A DNA stretch of 64,000 nucleotides from SAR202 cluster bacterium AC-647-P02_OGT_505m. Lineage in GTDB: Bacteria > Chloroflexota > Dehalococcoidia > Lucifugimonadales > UBA826. This document shows positions 40,141 to 49,612 of this stretch, one piece after another (position 1 is the first letter of the stretch; each line of letters opens with the position of its first letter). The stretch spans positions 1 through 64,000 of the forward strand of contig VEXB01000004.1 of the NCBI GenBank assembly GCA_009391195.1, written 5' to 3'. The translations under genes were made by a program, and so were the position numbers. The notes beneath the pieces were generated by a model. It was given only the letters and a program-made list of their open reading frames with translations, searched no databases and was not told where the DNA came from.

Positions 40141-42417
40141 ATGGCTAGCAAAACCGATTCAGTGAGCAAGGATTACACAGTAATAGGAACGAGGCCGGTT
40201 AGACATGATGGTGTCGATAAAGTGACAGGCCATGCCTTGTACGGTGCCGATTTTTCGCTGGCCGGGCAGCTATATGGAAAAGTTTTAAGAAGTCCTTACG
40301 CTCATGCGAAAATCCTTTCGATAGATTTATCAAATGTATTGAAGCATCCCGAAACTAAAGCGATAGTTACATTCGAAGATTTTGCGGATTCTCCACGCCC
40401 TGCGCGAGCTTATGCTCAGGGAGCGCCGGTAACAGAAAATATTCTTGCTAGAGATAAAGTTTTTTATAAGGGGCATCCGGTAGTTGCCATTGCTGCGACA
40501 TCCCCACATGTTGCAGAGCAATTATTGGGTTTAATCGATGTTGAATATGAGGTTCTACCTGCAGTTTTTAGCCCACAGGATGCTATAAGTCCGGAGGCTC
40601 CAGTATTACACGACCACTGGGCAAATGAATCAATGCCCGAGGGTACAGAGGGAATGGGAGCCAATGTTGCCGCCCATGAGATATACCAGCAAGGAAATGT
40701 CGAAAAGGGTTTTGAAAGTTCTGCACATGTAGTTGAAAGAGAATTCAATACCAAGTCTGTGCATCAAGGTTACATAGAGCCCCAAAACGCCACCGCTTAT
40801 TGGACACCCGAAGGAAGATTAACTTTGTGGTGCAGTAGCCAAGGGCACTTTTCAGTGCGTGATAATACGGCGGAAATTCTTGGGATTCCAATTTCAGATG
40901 TCAAGGTGGTTCCTATGGAAATAGGGGGTGGGTTTGGTGGAAAAATACCTCCTTACCTTGAGCCCCTAGTAGCTGTACTATCTAAGAAAAGTGGCCTACC
41001 GGTGAAGATGTATATGGATCGGACTGAGGTCATACAGGCTACAGGTCCTACGTCAGGTAGCCATGTAAAGGTAAAAATCGGAGTAAGCAGTAACGGTAAT
41101 ATTGAGGCCGCCACGGCCAGTTTCATATTTGAATCGGGAGCCTATCCGGGAGCGCCCTTATCCGGAGCTGCAGCCGCAGTTTTTGCGCCGTATGCTATCG
41201 ATAATGTCCGTATTGATGGGTTTGATGTGGTTGATAACAAGCCTAAAACGCAGGCATACAGAGCTCCAGGTGCGCCTATCGTTGCCTTTGCTGTTGAATC
41301 GGTTTTAGATGATGTAGCTTCTGATTTGAATATGGATCCGATGGATCTGAGGATTCTTAACTCAGCACATGAAGGTCAAAGAAGAGCAGATGGTGTAATC
41401 AATTTACGTATCGGTGCTGAAGAAACTATGACAGCTGTCAAGAATCATCCACATTACAGTTCACCGCTGGGTGAAGCATCACGAGGAAAAAAAAGGGGGC
41501 GCGGTGTCGGAATGGGTTTCTGCCGGAATAATACTGGCATGGCTTGTGCGATAGCGAATGTCTTACCGGATGGAAAGGTCAGTCTCATAGAGGGGTCTGT
41601 GGACATCGGCGGAAGTAGAACGGCAATTGCGCAGCAATTTGCTGAAGTTTTGGGAATCGATGTCGGTGAAGTTCATCCATACGTTGGTGATACTGATGCC
41701 GTTGGATATACCTCTGTTACTGGTGGTAGTGGCGTAGCTTTTAAAAGTGGTTGGGCCGCTTACACTGCCGCCATGGACGTGAAAACTCAAATGATCGAAC
41801 GTGCAGCCCTGTTATGGGATTGTTCAATTGACCAAGTCGATTATGAAAATGGGAGAGTGTTTCACATTTCTGATCCAGAATTATCATTGAGTTTCAAGGA
41901 AGTAGCAGGGAATATGCCTGAAACAGGAGGCCCAATAGTAGGCAGCGCGAACATGAATCCAGGGGGATCTGGAGGATCATATTCAGCCAACATCATCGAT
42001 GTAGAAGTAGATATGGAGACTGGGAAGATTGATATCTTGAGGGTAACAGCTTTCCAAGATGCTGGGACTGCAATTCATCCCGATTACGTGGAAGGTCAGA
42101 TGCAAGGGGGAACAGTTCAGGGGATAGGATGGGCACTTAACGAAGAATATTTTATGGGTTCCGATGGGGCTATATTAAATACGAGTTTGTTAGATTACCG
42201 CATGCCGACTAGCTTGGATCTACCTATGATTGATCCGGTAATAGTGGAAGTGCCTAATCCCGGCCATCCTTTTGGTGTTAGAGGTGTCGGTGAGGCAAAT
42301 CTTTCTGCTCCTTTAGCTGCGGTTTCTAATGCTGCTTTTAGAGCTACAGGGATCAGAATATTAGACTTACCGATGAGCCCGGATTCTGTTCATTCTGCGA
42401 TTGATAAAACCTCTTGA
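40141..42417 (+). CDS. Molybdopterin-binding xanthine dehydrogenase/CO dehydrogenase family large subunit
   Basis: RHDGVDKVTGHALYGADF, GGGFGGKIPPYLEPLVAVLS, AYRAPGAP and GVRGVGEAN motifs. Confidence 0.93.
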   Translation: MASKTDSVSKDYTVIGTRPVRHDGVDKVTGHALYGADFSLAGQLYGKVLRSPYAHAKILSIDLSNVLKHPETKAIVTFEDFADSPRPARAYAQGAPVTENILARDKVFYKGHPVVAIAATSPHVAEQLLGLIDVEYEVLPAVFSPQDAISPEAPVLHDHWANESMPEGTEGMGANVAAHEIYQQGNVEKGFESSAHVVEREFNTKSVHQGYIEPQNATAYWTPEGRLTLWCSSQGHFSVRDNTAEILGIPISDVKVVPMEIGGGFGGKIPPYLEPLVAVLSKKSGLPVKMYMDRTEVIQATGPTSGSHVKVKIGVSSNGNIEAATASFIFESGAYPGAPLSGAAAAVFAPYAIDNVRIDGFDVVDNKPKTQAYRAPGAPIVAFAVESVLDDVASDLNMDPMDLRILNSAHEGQRRADGVINLRIGAEETMTAVKNHPHYSSPLGEASRGKKRGRGVGMGFCRNNTGMACAIANVLPDGKVSLIEGSVDIGGSRTAIAQQFAEVLGIDVGEVHPYVGDTDAVGYTSVTGGSGVAFKSGWAAYTAAMDVKTQMIERAALLWDCSIDQVDYENGRVFHISDPELSLSFKEVAGNMPETGGPIVGSANMNPGGSGGSYSANIIDVEVDMETGKIDILRVTAFQDAGTAIHPDYVEGQMQGGTVQGIGWALNEEYFMGSDGAILNTSLLDYRMPTSLDLPMIDPVIVEVPNPGHPFGVRGVGEANLSAPLAAVSNAAFRATGIRILDLPMSPDSVHSAIDKTS

Positions 42418-42483
42418 TTGGGGAGAGATAACTTCAGGGTTAAACTTAGTTAAATCCGGCGGGGTGGTAGGACGTTCCAAAAT

Positions 42484-44025
42484 CTAGGAAATTTCGGGAA
42501 TGTCACCTACCACTTTTACCCTGATTCGTATTGCGTTACTGGGCAAGTAGGTGAGAGGGATCTCTTCCACGTCGACCACCATCACTGTTTTCGGGTTTGC
42601 TCCTGCTGAGATGGCTCTTTTTTTAGCTTCTTCCGTAGCCGCGGATAAGGCTTCTTCTCTACTTATTTCAGCTAGGGAATATACGCTCTCTGACTGTCCT
42701 CCAACCTGAGCTATTGCCGCCCCTATCGCGTTGGCTATTTCTCCATTTTCAGGACGTAAAACTTCGGATGCACCTGCTAAATCATCCCCGATAAGAAAAT
42801 GTCCTCCTCCCACTAAAATAACCGGTATATCATCCGCATTAAATTTAAGTCGGTCAATGACGTCTTCGGTCATTACATTCATCATATTAAGGCTGCTTTT
42901 AATGTCCTCTTCGGATATTTCAGATAGAAGAGTTTTATTGCCTATATTTACTAGTCCAGCAGCGGCGGCCATATCGGTAGCCGTCCTAATTGATCCACCA
43001 AACAGAAGGCTTTGCTGTGTTAGTTGTAGGCCAACACTTTCTGGACCTATTGTAATTGGCGAGGTATTAACTACGCTTCCTCCTCCTAGGGCGATTGATA
43101 ACACATCCGGCATCCTGAAATTTGTCCTTATTCCTCCTATTTCGACGGCAATAGATGATTCTCTTGGAAATCCATTTCGTAAGATCCCCACATCAGTTGA
43201 GGTACCGCCAACATCGGCTACTATCGCGTTTTGAATACCCGTTAAAAAAGCAGCTCCTCTCATACTATTCGTAGGTCCCGAGGAGATGGAATAAACAGGA
43301 TATTTCGTAGCAAAGTCAGCGTCCATAAGTGTTCCATCATTTTGAGTCAGGAATAGTGCCGAGCCAAGATTTAGTTCCTCCACAGCCTTTTTAAAAGCTC
43401 CAACGACCGAGTCTGATGTGGTGGAGAGACAAGCATTTAAAATAGTGGCATTTTCCCTCTCTAGGACACCTACACGGCCAATTTCATGTGACATAGAAAT
43501 CTTGATATGAGGTGTTTCTTCTTGAATGATTTGAGCAGCAATCTGTTCTTGGGTTGGGTCTACAGAAGAAAAAATCCCACTGATTGATATCGCTTCTACC
43601 CCCTTGTTTGCCATATCGTCAGCAGCTCTTCTTATCTGGCCTTTGTCTATCGTCGAAATTTCCCGCCCGTCGAATTCAAATCCACCGTCAACCAGATAGG
43701 TATAGCCTTTTATGGACTCTTTCATCTCTTTAGGCCAGTCCACCATTGGAGGGAGCATTTGGGTTGCTGGTAGGCACAGACGAAGGGCGGCAGTTGTGGC
43801 TAGTCCATTTTTTTGAAGCAAAGCGTTGGTAAAGTGCGTCGTTCCTATCATCACGGCATCCACGCCCAAATTTTTTTCTTCCGAGGGTAGTATTGCATGT
43901 AAGGAATTTTTTACCCCGTTGGTAATATCTTCGGTGGTAGTAGTTTTAGATTTTCTTACTATCTGTGTTCCATCTATCAATACGGAATCAGTGTTAGTTC
44001 CACCTACGTCAATTCCAATGCGCAT
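42484..44025 (-). CDS. Hydantoinase/oxoprolinase HyuA-family protein
   Basis: RIGIDVGGTNTDSVLID, IGTTHFTNALLQ, SSGPTNSMRGAAFL and VADVGGTSTDVGIL motifs. Confidence 0.92.
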   Translation of the reverse strand: MRIGIDVGGTNTDSVLIDGTQIVRKSKTTTTEDITNGVKNSLHAILPSEEKNLGVDAVMIGTTHFTNALLQKNGLATTAALRLCLPATQMLPPMVDWPKEMKESIKGYTYLVDGGFEFDGREISTIDKGQIRRAADDMANKGVEAISISGIFSSVDPTQEQIAAQIIQEETPHIKISMSHEIGRVGVLERENATILNACLSTTSDSVVGAFKKAVEELNLGSALFLTQNDGTLMDADFATKYPVYSISSGPTNSMRGAAFLTGIQNAIVADVGGTSTDVGILRNGFPRESSIAVEIGGIRTNFRMPDVLSIALGGGSVVNTSPITIGPESVGLQLTQQSLLFGGSIRTATDMAAAAGLVNIGNKTLLSEISEEDIKSSLNMMNVMTEDVIDRLKFNADDIPVILVGGGHFLIGDDLAGASEVLRPENGEIANAIGAAIAQVGGQSESVYSLAEISREEALSAATEEAKKRAISAGANPKTVMVVDVEEIPLTYLPSNAIRIRVKVVGDIPEIS

Positions 44026-44105
44026 TCGACAACTCCAATTTAGAGTAAATACTTTGGATAAAAATGATTAATGCTTATATATCTGAAGATTTATGGTGGT
44101 CATTT

Positions 44106-45179
44106 TTAAGTTAGAACGAGTGGAGTGTAATCTACTTCATACCCGAAACATGAGGGCCCTACCACCTGGAGTCCCTCTTTCGTTGTCCAGAGATCGGGTG
44201 AAGGAAACCCTATGACAGTAATCCGGAAGCCGTATCGGAGTAATTCCGTAGTAATTGGTTCTCCTCTTTCACTGTCTACGATGGAAATTAAATCTGGGAC
44301 AACACAGACAACTTCATTTTCAATCCTGGCTATTAGATTTTCGTTTTGAAATTCGATTGTCATTACAGTTCCAGCAAAGTCGCCAGAGCCATCCACGGTA
44401 ACTTCACCCCTTGCAAATCCCTGCGTGGTTTTTCTCTGTAAACCAGATATCTTGCCTTCGTATAGCACCTTTCCTGGATTAACTTTCAGCATCGCATTTA
44501 TAGGATCGCTTTTTGTTTTGTTGGCGCTTCGCACGGACTCTCCAAGCTTCTTACTGAGCGTCAGACTGTCTTTTACGGCAGTGTCGCGGACTTGAGTGGC
44601 AGTCATTGGAGCGAGGGCATAACAAGCGACACTCCCCATCTGTATCGTTATTGACCTTGCAATACGTTCAACCCATTTACTGGTGATTGCCTTAGGAATT
44701 ATTGCTACATTTCCCTTCTCATCCGCTATTGCCATCGGGGCATATGGCACCCCATAAACAAAAAAGGTTTTCATCTGGAACTCTGGGAATGCGCGGCCCA
44801 TGCCGTCAGCATCCACAACAGGTAAACCGGATATGGCCGCTGGGATTAGAGGTTCAAGGGAATTACTGCCACCTATTTCATTGGATATTAGGGCCGTAGC
44901 TTTTACATTGAGGTGATTTTCTAAAGCTACCAAAGCGTCGTAGGACTGTTTTCCGCGAACCTTTTCAATACCAACGGTTGGAGCTCCTATTCCTCCCACA
45001 CAAACAATTTTGTCGGTGTCTTGGAGGTCGTCTGCAGACAATACTGTTACAGGTCCATACTGTCGTATTGTTTCTCTAGCTCTTAACATTCCTATATACG
45101 GATTTCCACCTCCACCTGTTCCTAGTATTCCTGCACCTATGGAAATGGATAGTAGGTCTTCTTCAGTTACTTGCCACAT
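44106..45179 (-). CDS. DUF917 family protein
   Basis: GAGILGTGGGGNPYIGML, SNEIGGSNSLEPLIPAA and PVVDADGMGRAFPE motifs. Confidence 0.9.
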   Translation of the reverse strand: MWQVTEEDLLSISIGAGILGTGGGGNPYIGMLRARETIRQYGPVTVLSADDLQDTDKIVCVGGIGAPTVGIEKVRGKQSYDALVALENHLNVKATALISNEIGGSNSLEPLIPAAISGLPVVDADGMGRAFPEFQMKTFFVYGVPYAPMAIADEKGNVAIIPKAITSKWVERIARSITIQMGSVACYALAPMTATQVRDTAVKDSLTLSKKLGESVRSANKTKSDPINAMLKVNPGKVLYEGKISGLQRKTTQGFARGEVTVDGSGDFAGTVMTIEFQNENLIARIENEVVCVVPDLISIVDSERGEPITTELLRYGFRITVIGFPSPDLWTTKEGLQVVGPSCFGYEVDYTPLVLT

Positions 45180-45274
45180 ACATTCACCTGATTAATATTA
45201 AAAGTAAGAGAGAGCATACAGTCTTGTTTATTTTCGTGCCTGAGTAAATTTTTATTTATGGCACTTTATATTTA

Positions 45275-45985
45275 TTGTCGTATATCATTTCGATTATTAA
45301 ATTGTTGAATGGAGGATTAAATTCTTCTATAGCATCACTCGACACTTCTGTGCCTTTTAATCCAATGGAAAGGTATAAGAACGATTTTCGATGTATCTCT
45401 GCTGATTTGAGGAATGCGGATTTAGGGCAGTCTAGAGGCCCATTAGAGATTGACCGGCCTTGGGACGCCTATTCAGATGATCAGCTTGGTTTAATGGACC
45501 ATCTCGGAATTCGGGAATTTTTGGTTATGGGCTTCTGTATAGGAGGTCCCATGATCCATAACTTGCTTAAGCTAGCCGAGGACCGTGTCGTTGCAGCTGC
45601 GATGATGCAGCCCAGCGGATTTAGCCCGGAATATCCAAATATCTTCTACGAAAATAACACTGAACGCTGGGCTCCTCAGCTATGTGAAAAACGTTCAGAC
45701 ATTACTATGGCTCAAGTCCACGATTTTTTGACGAACATGTACACCGACCGTGCCGATTTTGTTTTCACAGTCTCACGCGATTTTGTGAGGTCCCTTCAGA
45801 CACCTCTACTAATAGCGCCCGATAATGTGCCGGCCCATCCGTATGAAGCCGCTATGGAAGTTGCTGAAATTGCGCCTAATTCAGAAACAACCATTTTCCC
45901 GTGGAAGGATTCTCAAGAGAATATTGATCGAGTTGTAGATCATGCTCGTCGATTTCTTAAGTTGCACGAACCAACAGTGGAATAG
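45275..45985 (+). pseudogene. Alpha/beta hydrolase lacking the expected N-terminal HG-loop region (possible 5'-truncated gene)
   Basis: Nucleophile elbow MGFCIGGPM and downstream fold present; begins at ...KLLNGGLNSSIA without the preceding beta-strands; in-frame TAA at 45245-45247. Confidence 0.55.
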
Positions 45986-46014
45986 GTACTTAGGATCTTG
46001 TTCAGGGGTAAAAA

Positions 46015-46091
46015 TGGAGGCGACGGGCGGATTCGAACCGCCGAATAGAGGTTTTGCAGACCTCCGCCTTAGACCGCTTGGCTACGTCGCC
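46015..46091 (-). tRNA. tRNA-Cys (GCA), CCA encoded
   Basis: Reverse complement GGCGACG...AGGTCTGCAAAACCT...GGTTCGAATCC...CGTCGCC-T-CCA; cloverleaf arms pair. Confidence 0.95.
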
Positions 46092-46107
46092 TAATTAATC
46101 GCTGAAG

Positions 46108-46195
46108 TGGTGCCGAGGAGGAGACTCGAACTCCTACAGCCTGTACGGCCACAGCGCCCTCAACGCTGCGTGTCTACCAATTCCACCACCTCGGC
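46108..46195 (-). tRNA. tRNA-Leu (GAG), CCA encoded
   Basis: Reverse complement GCCGAGG...GCAGCGTTGAGGGCGCTG...long variable arm...GAGTTCGAGTCTC...CCTCGGC-A-CCA. Confidence 0.94.
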
Positions 46196-46288
46196 AGTAT
46201 GACAACCCTTTCGAGCGTCAACTTCTCGTGGCAGGTAATTATATGCTGGCATTTATTAGCTGTCCATATAGTACGTTCAATACAGAAT

Positions 46289-47473
46289 TTACTGGTGAGC
46301 TCTGTTTCCATAGGGGAAATCAGGGACAATTTGGTTTCCCGTTGTAAATCTATCCTTCTTGAACATATTCAGGTATTCATTATCAGGCCCGTTACCACTT
46401 ACAAAGCTTGATACGATATGGCCTATGACAGGGGACAACTTGAACCCGTGGCCGCTAAAGCCGGCGACATTGTAGAGATTTTTAATAGTTGACGATTTGT
46501 CGACTATTGGATTGCCATCAGGGGTCATGTCATACAAGGATCCATACCCGCCACGACAAATAGCATTTCGGAATTCAGGGAACCTTCGGTTAATCCTAGA
46601 CCAGTAACGCTGAATGAAAATATGATCAGCATTTAACCCGAAGTTGTTAGGATCTGTGATTTCCATCATATCTTCCGGAGCCTCTCCTCCTATTAAGGTG
46701 TTTGGGCTACCGTCACTTCGGTAATAGGCACCACAGGTGTGGTCTATCACAATAGTTTCTAAGTTTTTTAGGGATGGGGGTCTTCTCATGTGAACCATCT
46801 GAACCCTTATAGGTTCAATTGGTAGTTCTTCGCCGAGTGGGTTAAGCAAAATATTTGCCCAAGGTCCAGTGACGTTGATCACAACATCGGCATCAAATGT
46901 TCCATTGTTTGTGGAAACTCCAACGACTCTGTTTCCCCGTGTTCTTATGCTAGTAACTTCGCAATCTGTATGGATTTCCGCCCCATATTTTATGGCCTCT
47001 GAGGCAAATGAGTAGGTAGTAGCTACGGGATCTGCATAACCGGCTTCTGGTTCGAATAATGCCGTTTCTATGTCATCTAAAACGGCATCAGGAATCATTT
47101 CAGCCACGTTTTTAGCATCCAAAGTCTCGATTGGTACGCCCTCCGCACGATTCATTTTTGCATTATTGCGAGCGGAGCCAGCGTCATTCTCACCAAAAAG
47201 GAGTATTCGGCCGGTTTTACGGAAATTTATATCGTACCCATGTTCTTTGGGCCATTCCTCAAAAAACTTTCGGGCTTGCGATGACATTCGTACCAATTCG
47301 GGTGTTAAGTAATGCTCGCGGATCATTGCGCCGGAACGGCCAGTGGCTCCCGTCGCAAGTCCTTTCTTCTCTAGTACTGCAACACTACCTATGCCCATTT
47401 TGGCCAAATGCATAGCTATACTGGTTCCATTGACCCCGCCGCCGATGATGAGGAAGTCGTAAGCACTATTCAT
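46289..47473 (-). CDS. FAD-dependent oxidoreductase (DAO family; sarcosine/dimethylglycine dehydrogenase-like)
   Basis: DFLIIGGGVNGTSIAMHLAKMG; ATGATGRSGAMIREHY; GRGGYGSLYDMTPDGNPIVD-like C-terminal motif. Confidence 0.88.
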   Translation of the reverse strand: MNSAYDFLIIGGGVNGTSIAMHLAKMGIGSVAVLEKKGLATGATGRSGAMIREHYLTPELVRMSSQARKFFEEWPKEHGYDINFRKTGRILLFGENDAGSARNNAKMNRAEGVPIETLDAKNVAEMIPDAVLDDIETALFEPEAGYADPVATTYSFASEAIKYGAEIHTDCEVTSIRTRGNRVVGVSTNNGTFDADVVINVTGPWANILLNPLGEELPIEPIRVQMVHMRRPPSLKNLETIVIDHTCGAYYRSDGSPNTLIGGEAPEDMMEITDPNNFGLNADHIFIQRYWSRINRRFPEFRNAICRGGYGSLYDMTPDGNPIVDKSSTIKNLYNVAGFSGHGFKLSPVIGHIVSSFVSGNGPDNEYLNMFKKDRFTTGNQIVPDFPYGNRAHQ

Positions 47474-47518
47474 ATACTTTTCCTAAAATTAAAAATTGTA
47501 GATCAAGACGGACTGCGA

Positions 47519-48322
47519 CTATATCTTAGCTGCTACCCCACCATCTATATTTATGATCTCAGAAGTTATGAAGCTTGAATCTTCACATGCTAAAAATAAA
47601 ACTAGGTTTGCCACATCAGTTGGGTACCCCGGCCCAGGAATTATCTGGGCCATGTTGAACATGTCTTCGAAAACATGGTGCCCTCCGTCGGCATCGTCGA
47701 TTGTTCCACGAGTGGCTCCTGGAGTCATTATCTGGCCAGGTCTTATGCAGTTCACTCTGATATTGTGTTTTCCTCCAACTCCGGCCATATATCTGGTGAG
47801 AGCATCGACTCCTGCTTTCGCAGCGTAATATGATGGGGCGGTGGCTCCAAATTCATCTAACATTTTGGGGCTAAAGCCGCGCTGAGCGGCTAATGAAGAC
47901 ATGTTTATAACAGTCCCTCCTCCTGATTTAATCAGGTGGGGCCATACTGCCCTAGAAACGTAGAATGTGCCGTTCAGGTTGTCGTTAATTACACTGTTCC
48001 ACTCCTCAGTGGTTGAGTTGGGGAAATCTCCACCTCCACCGTGACCAGCATTGTTGAAGAGAACATGTACTGAGCCGTATATTGCCGACGCCTTTTCGAT
48101 CGCTTGATTTACAGAATCAGGTTCTCCAACATCGCATTGCACAAATGTGCATTCTCCGCCCTCAGCACGGACAGACTCTTGAACTTTTAGCCCTTCAACT
48201 TCTCTCCTAGCTAAGATCAATACTTTTGATCCCTCTTTGGCAAAAAGATGTGCTGTTGAAGCACCTATTCCACTGTTGCCCCCCGTTATTATCGACACTT
48301 TGTTGGTTAGTTTCCCTGACAT
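47519..48322 (-). CDS. Short-chain dehydrogenase/reductase (start trimmed to MSGKLTNKV)
   Basis: IITGGNSGIGASTAHLFA, NNAGHGG and YYAAKAGVDALTRYMA motifs. Confidence 0.93.
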   Translation of the reverse strand: MSGKLTNKVSIITGGNSGIGASTAHLFAKEGSKVLILARREVEGLKVQESVRAEGGECTFVQCDVGEPDSVNQAIEKASAIYGSVHVLFNNAGHGGGGDFPNSTTEEWNSVINDNLNGTFYVSRAVWPHLIKSGGGTVINMSSLAAQRGFSPKMLDEFGATAPSYYAAKAGVDALTRYMAGVGGKHNIRVNCIRPGQIMTPGATRGTIDDADGGHHVFEDMFNMAQIIPGPGYPTDVANLVLFLACEDSSFITSEIINIDGGVAAKI

Positions 48323-48564
48323 AATGGCTCCTAATTTCTTTTCAGAAAATCGATTTTGTGGATTCAGCATACAACGAAACAGCTGGACTTTCACTTATGT
48401 GGATCTGGCAACTAATTCTATGAAAACAATTCTTGTTTGATACAGCGTTTTTGTGTAACCACCGTGAAGGAAATTTCTGGTCCAACTGATTTAAACAAAT
48501 AGACTTGTGGAGAGATCGTATACTGAGGCTAAGGGATACGAAACAATCTGGAGGGACGAAATTT

Positions 48565-49290
48565 ATGAGTGATCTAGACCCGATATCTGAAGAAACTTTG
48601 CGCATACTCAAAAACATTCCTACGCAAACACTGATTGATGGACTGTGGGTAAAAGGCTGGCCTTCGACATATGTTGAAGGTGCCATACCCTTGAGATTAG
48701 GCCAATCTATGGCTGGAAGGGCTGTGACTTTGAGATTTGTGCCTCATAGGCCAGATTTGGCTGGAGATAAACCGAAGGGAGAAAATTCTGCTGAGTATGT
48801 GGCGATTGAGCTTTGTGGCCCTAACGAGGTTTTGGTGATCGACGCATTGGGATGGAAGTACAGCTCTATCGGTGGAGATATAAAGTTTATGCGCCTTATG
48901 CAGAGGAAAGTAGGGGGCCTTGTAACAGATGGAGGGGTACGCGATAGTGTTGTGTTAAAAGAATACGGATTTCCAGTGTTTTCAGCCAGCACAACTGCAA
49001 AGCAAGGGCCAGCGGATTTCTGGCCTTGGCAGGTTAATGACGCAATTCAATGCGGGGGAGTACTCGTACGACCGGGAGATGCGATCGTAGGAGATGACGA
49101 TGGTGTCGTAGTTGTGCCCAAGTCCGAGATCGAAGATGTTATACGGATTGCTCACCAGAGAGAAGAAGTGGAAGAAGTAATCAAGCAACAATTAGAAATT
49201 GAGGAGTGTTCGCCAGGAAAATATTATCCATTCAATGATAAGACCTGGAAACTATATGAGGAGAAGACAGGAAAGAAACCTTTGGTATGA
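48565..49290 (+). CDS. RraA/HMG-CHA aldolase family protein (start trimmed to MSDLDPIS)
   Basis: GRAVTLRF, GLVTDGGVRDSVVLKEYGFPVF and VRPGDAIVGDDDGVVVVP motifs. Confidence 0.9.
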   Translation: MSDLDPISEETLRILKNIPTQTLIDGLWVKGWPSTYVEGAIPLRLGQSMAGRAVTLRFVPHRPDLAGDKPKGENSAEYVAIELCGPNEVLVIDALGWKYSSIGGDIKFMRLMQRKVGGLVTDGGVRDSVVLKEYGFPVFSASTTAKQGPADFWPWQVNDAIQCGGVLVRPGDAIVGDDDGVVVVPKSEIEDVIRIAHQREEVEEVIKQQLEIEECSPGKYYPFNDKTWKLYEEKTGKKPLV

Positions 49291-49334
49291 AAATTTCTTG
49301 ACACAATGTAGAGCATTTCCTAACCTTTAATGGA

Positions 49335-49580
49335 AAATAAGCTGAGAAGGAGAAGAGTAGGCTTCAACCGTGGTTAAGCGAACCCTGTATGGTGTGAGAG
49401 GGTACCTTAGGAAAGCCGAATATCGCTCTGGAGCATCGGACTGAAAATATTTTGAGTAGGATTCGACGGTGTACCCGCCGTTATTGGGAGAACCTTTAAG
49501 AGCCTCTTTATTGAGAGGAACAAGGGTGGTACCGCGGACTGTAAAAAGGCCCGTCCCTTGCGTTAGGGACGGGCCTTTTT
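49335..49580 (+). promoter_or_regulatory. T-box leader of ileS
   Basis: T-box core AAGGGTGGTACCGCGG at 49522-49537 followed by a strong terminator hairpin and ileS; 5' boundary approximate. Confidence 0.9.
49543..49580 (+). terminator. T-box terminator hairpin
   Basis: AAAAAGGCCCGTCCCT-tgcgtt-AGGGACGGGCCTTTTT, 16-bp perfect stem. Confidence 0.93.
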
Positions 49581-49612
49581 ACGTTTAATATTTGTCGAAG
49601 TGGGAGTTATTA

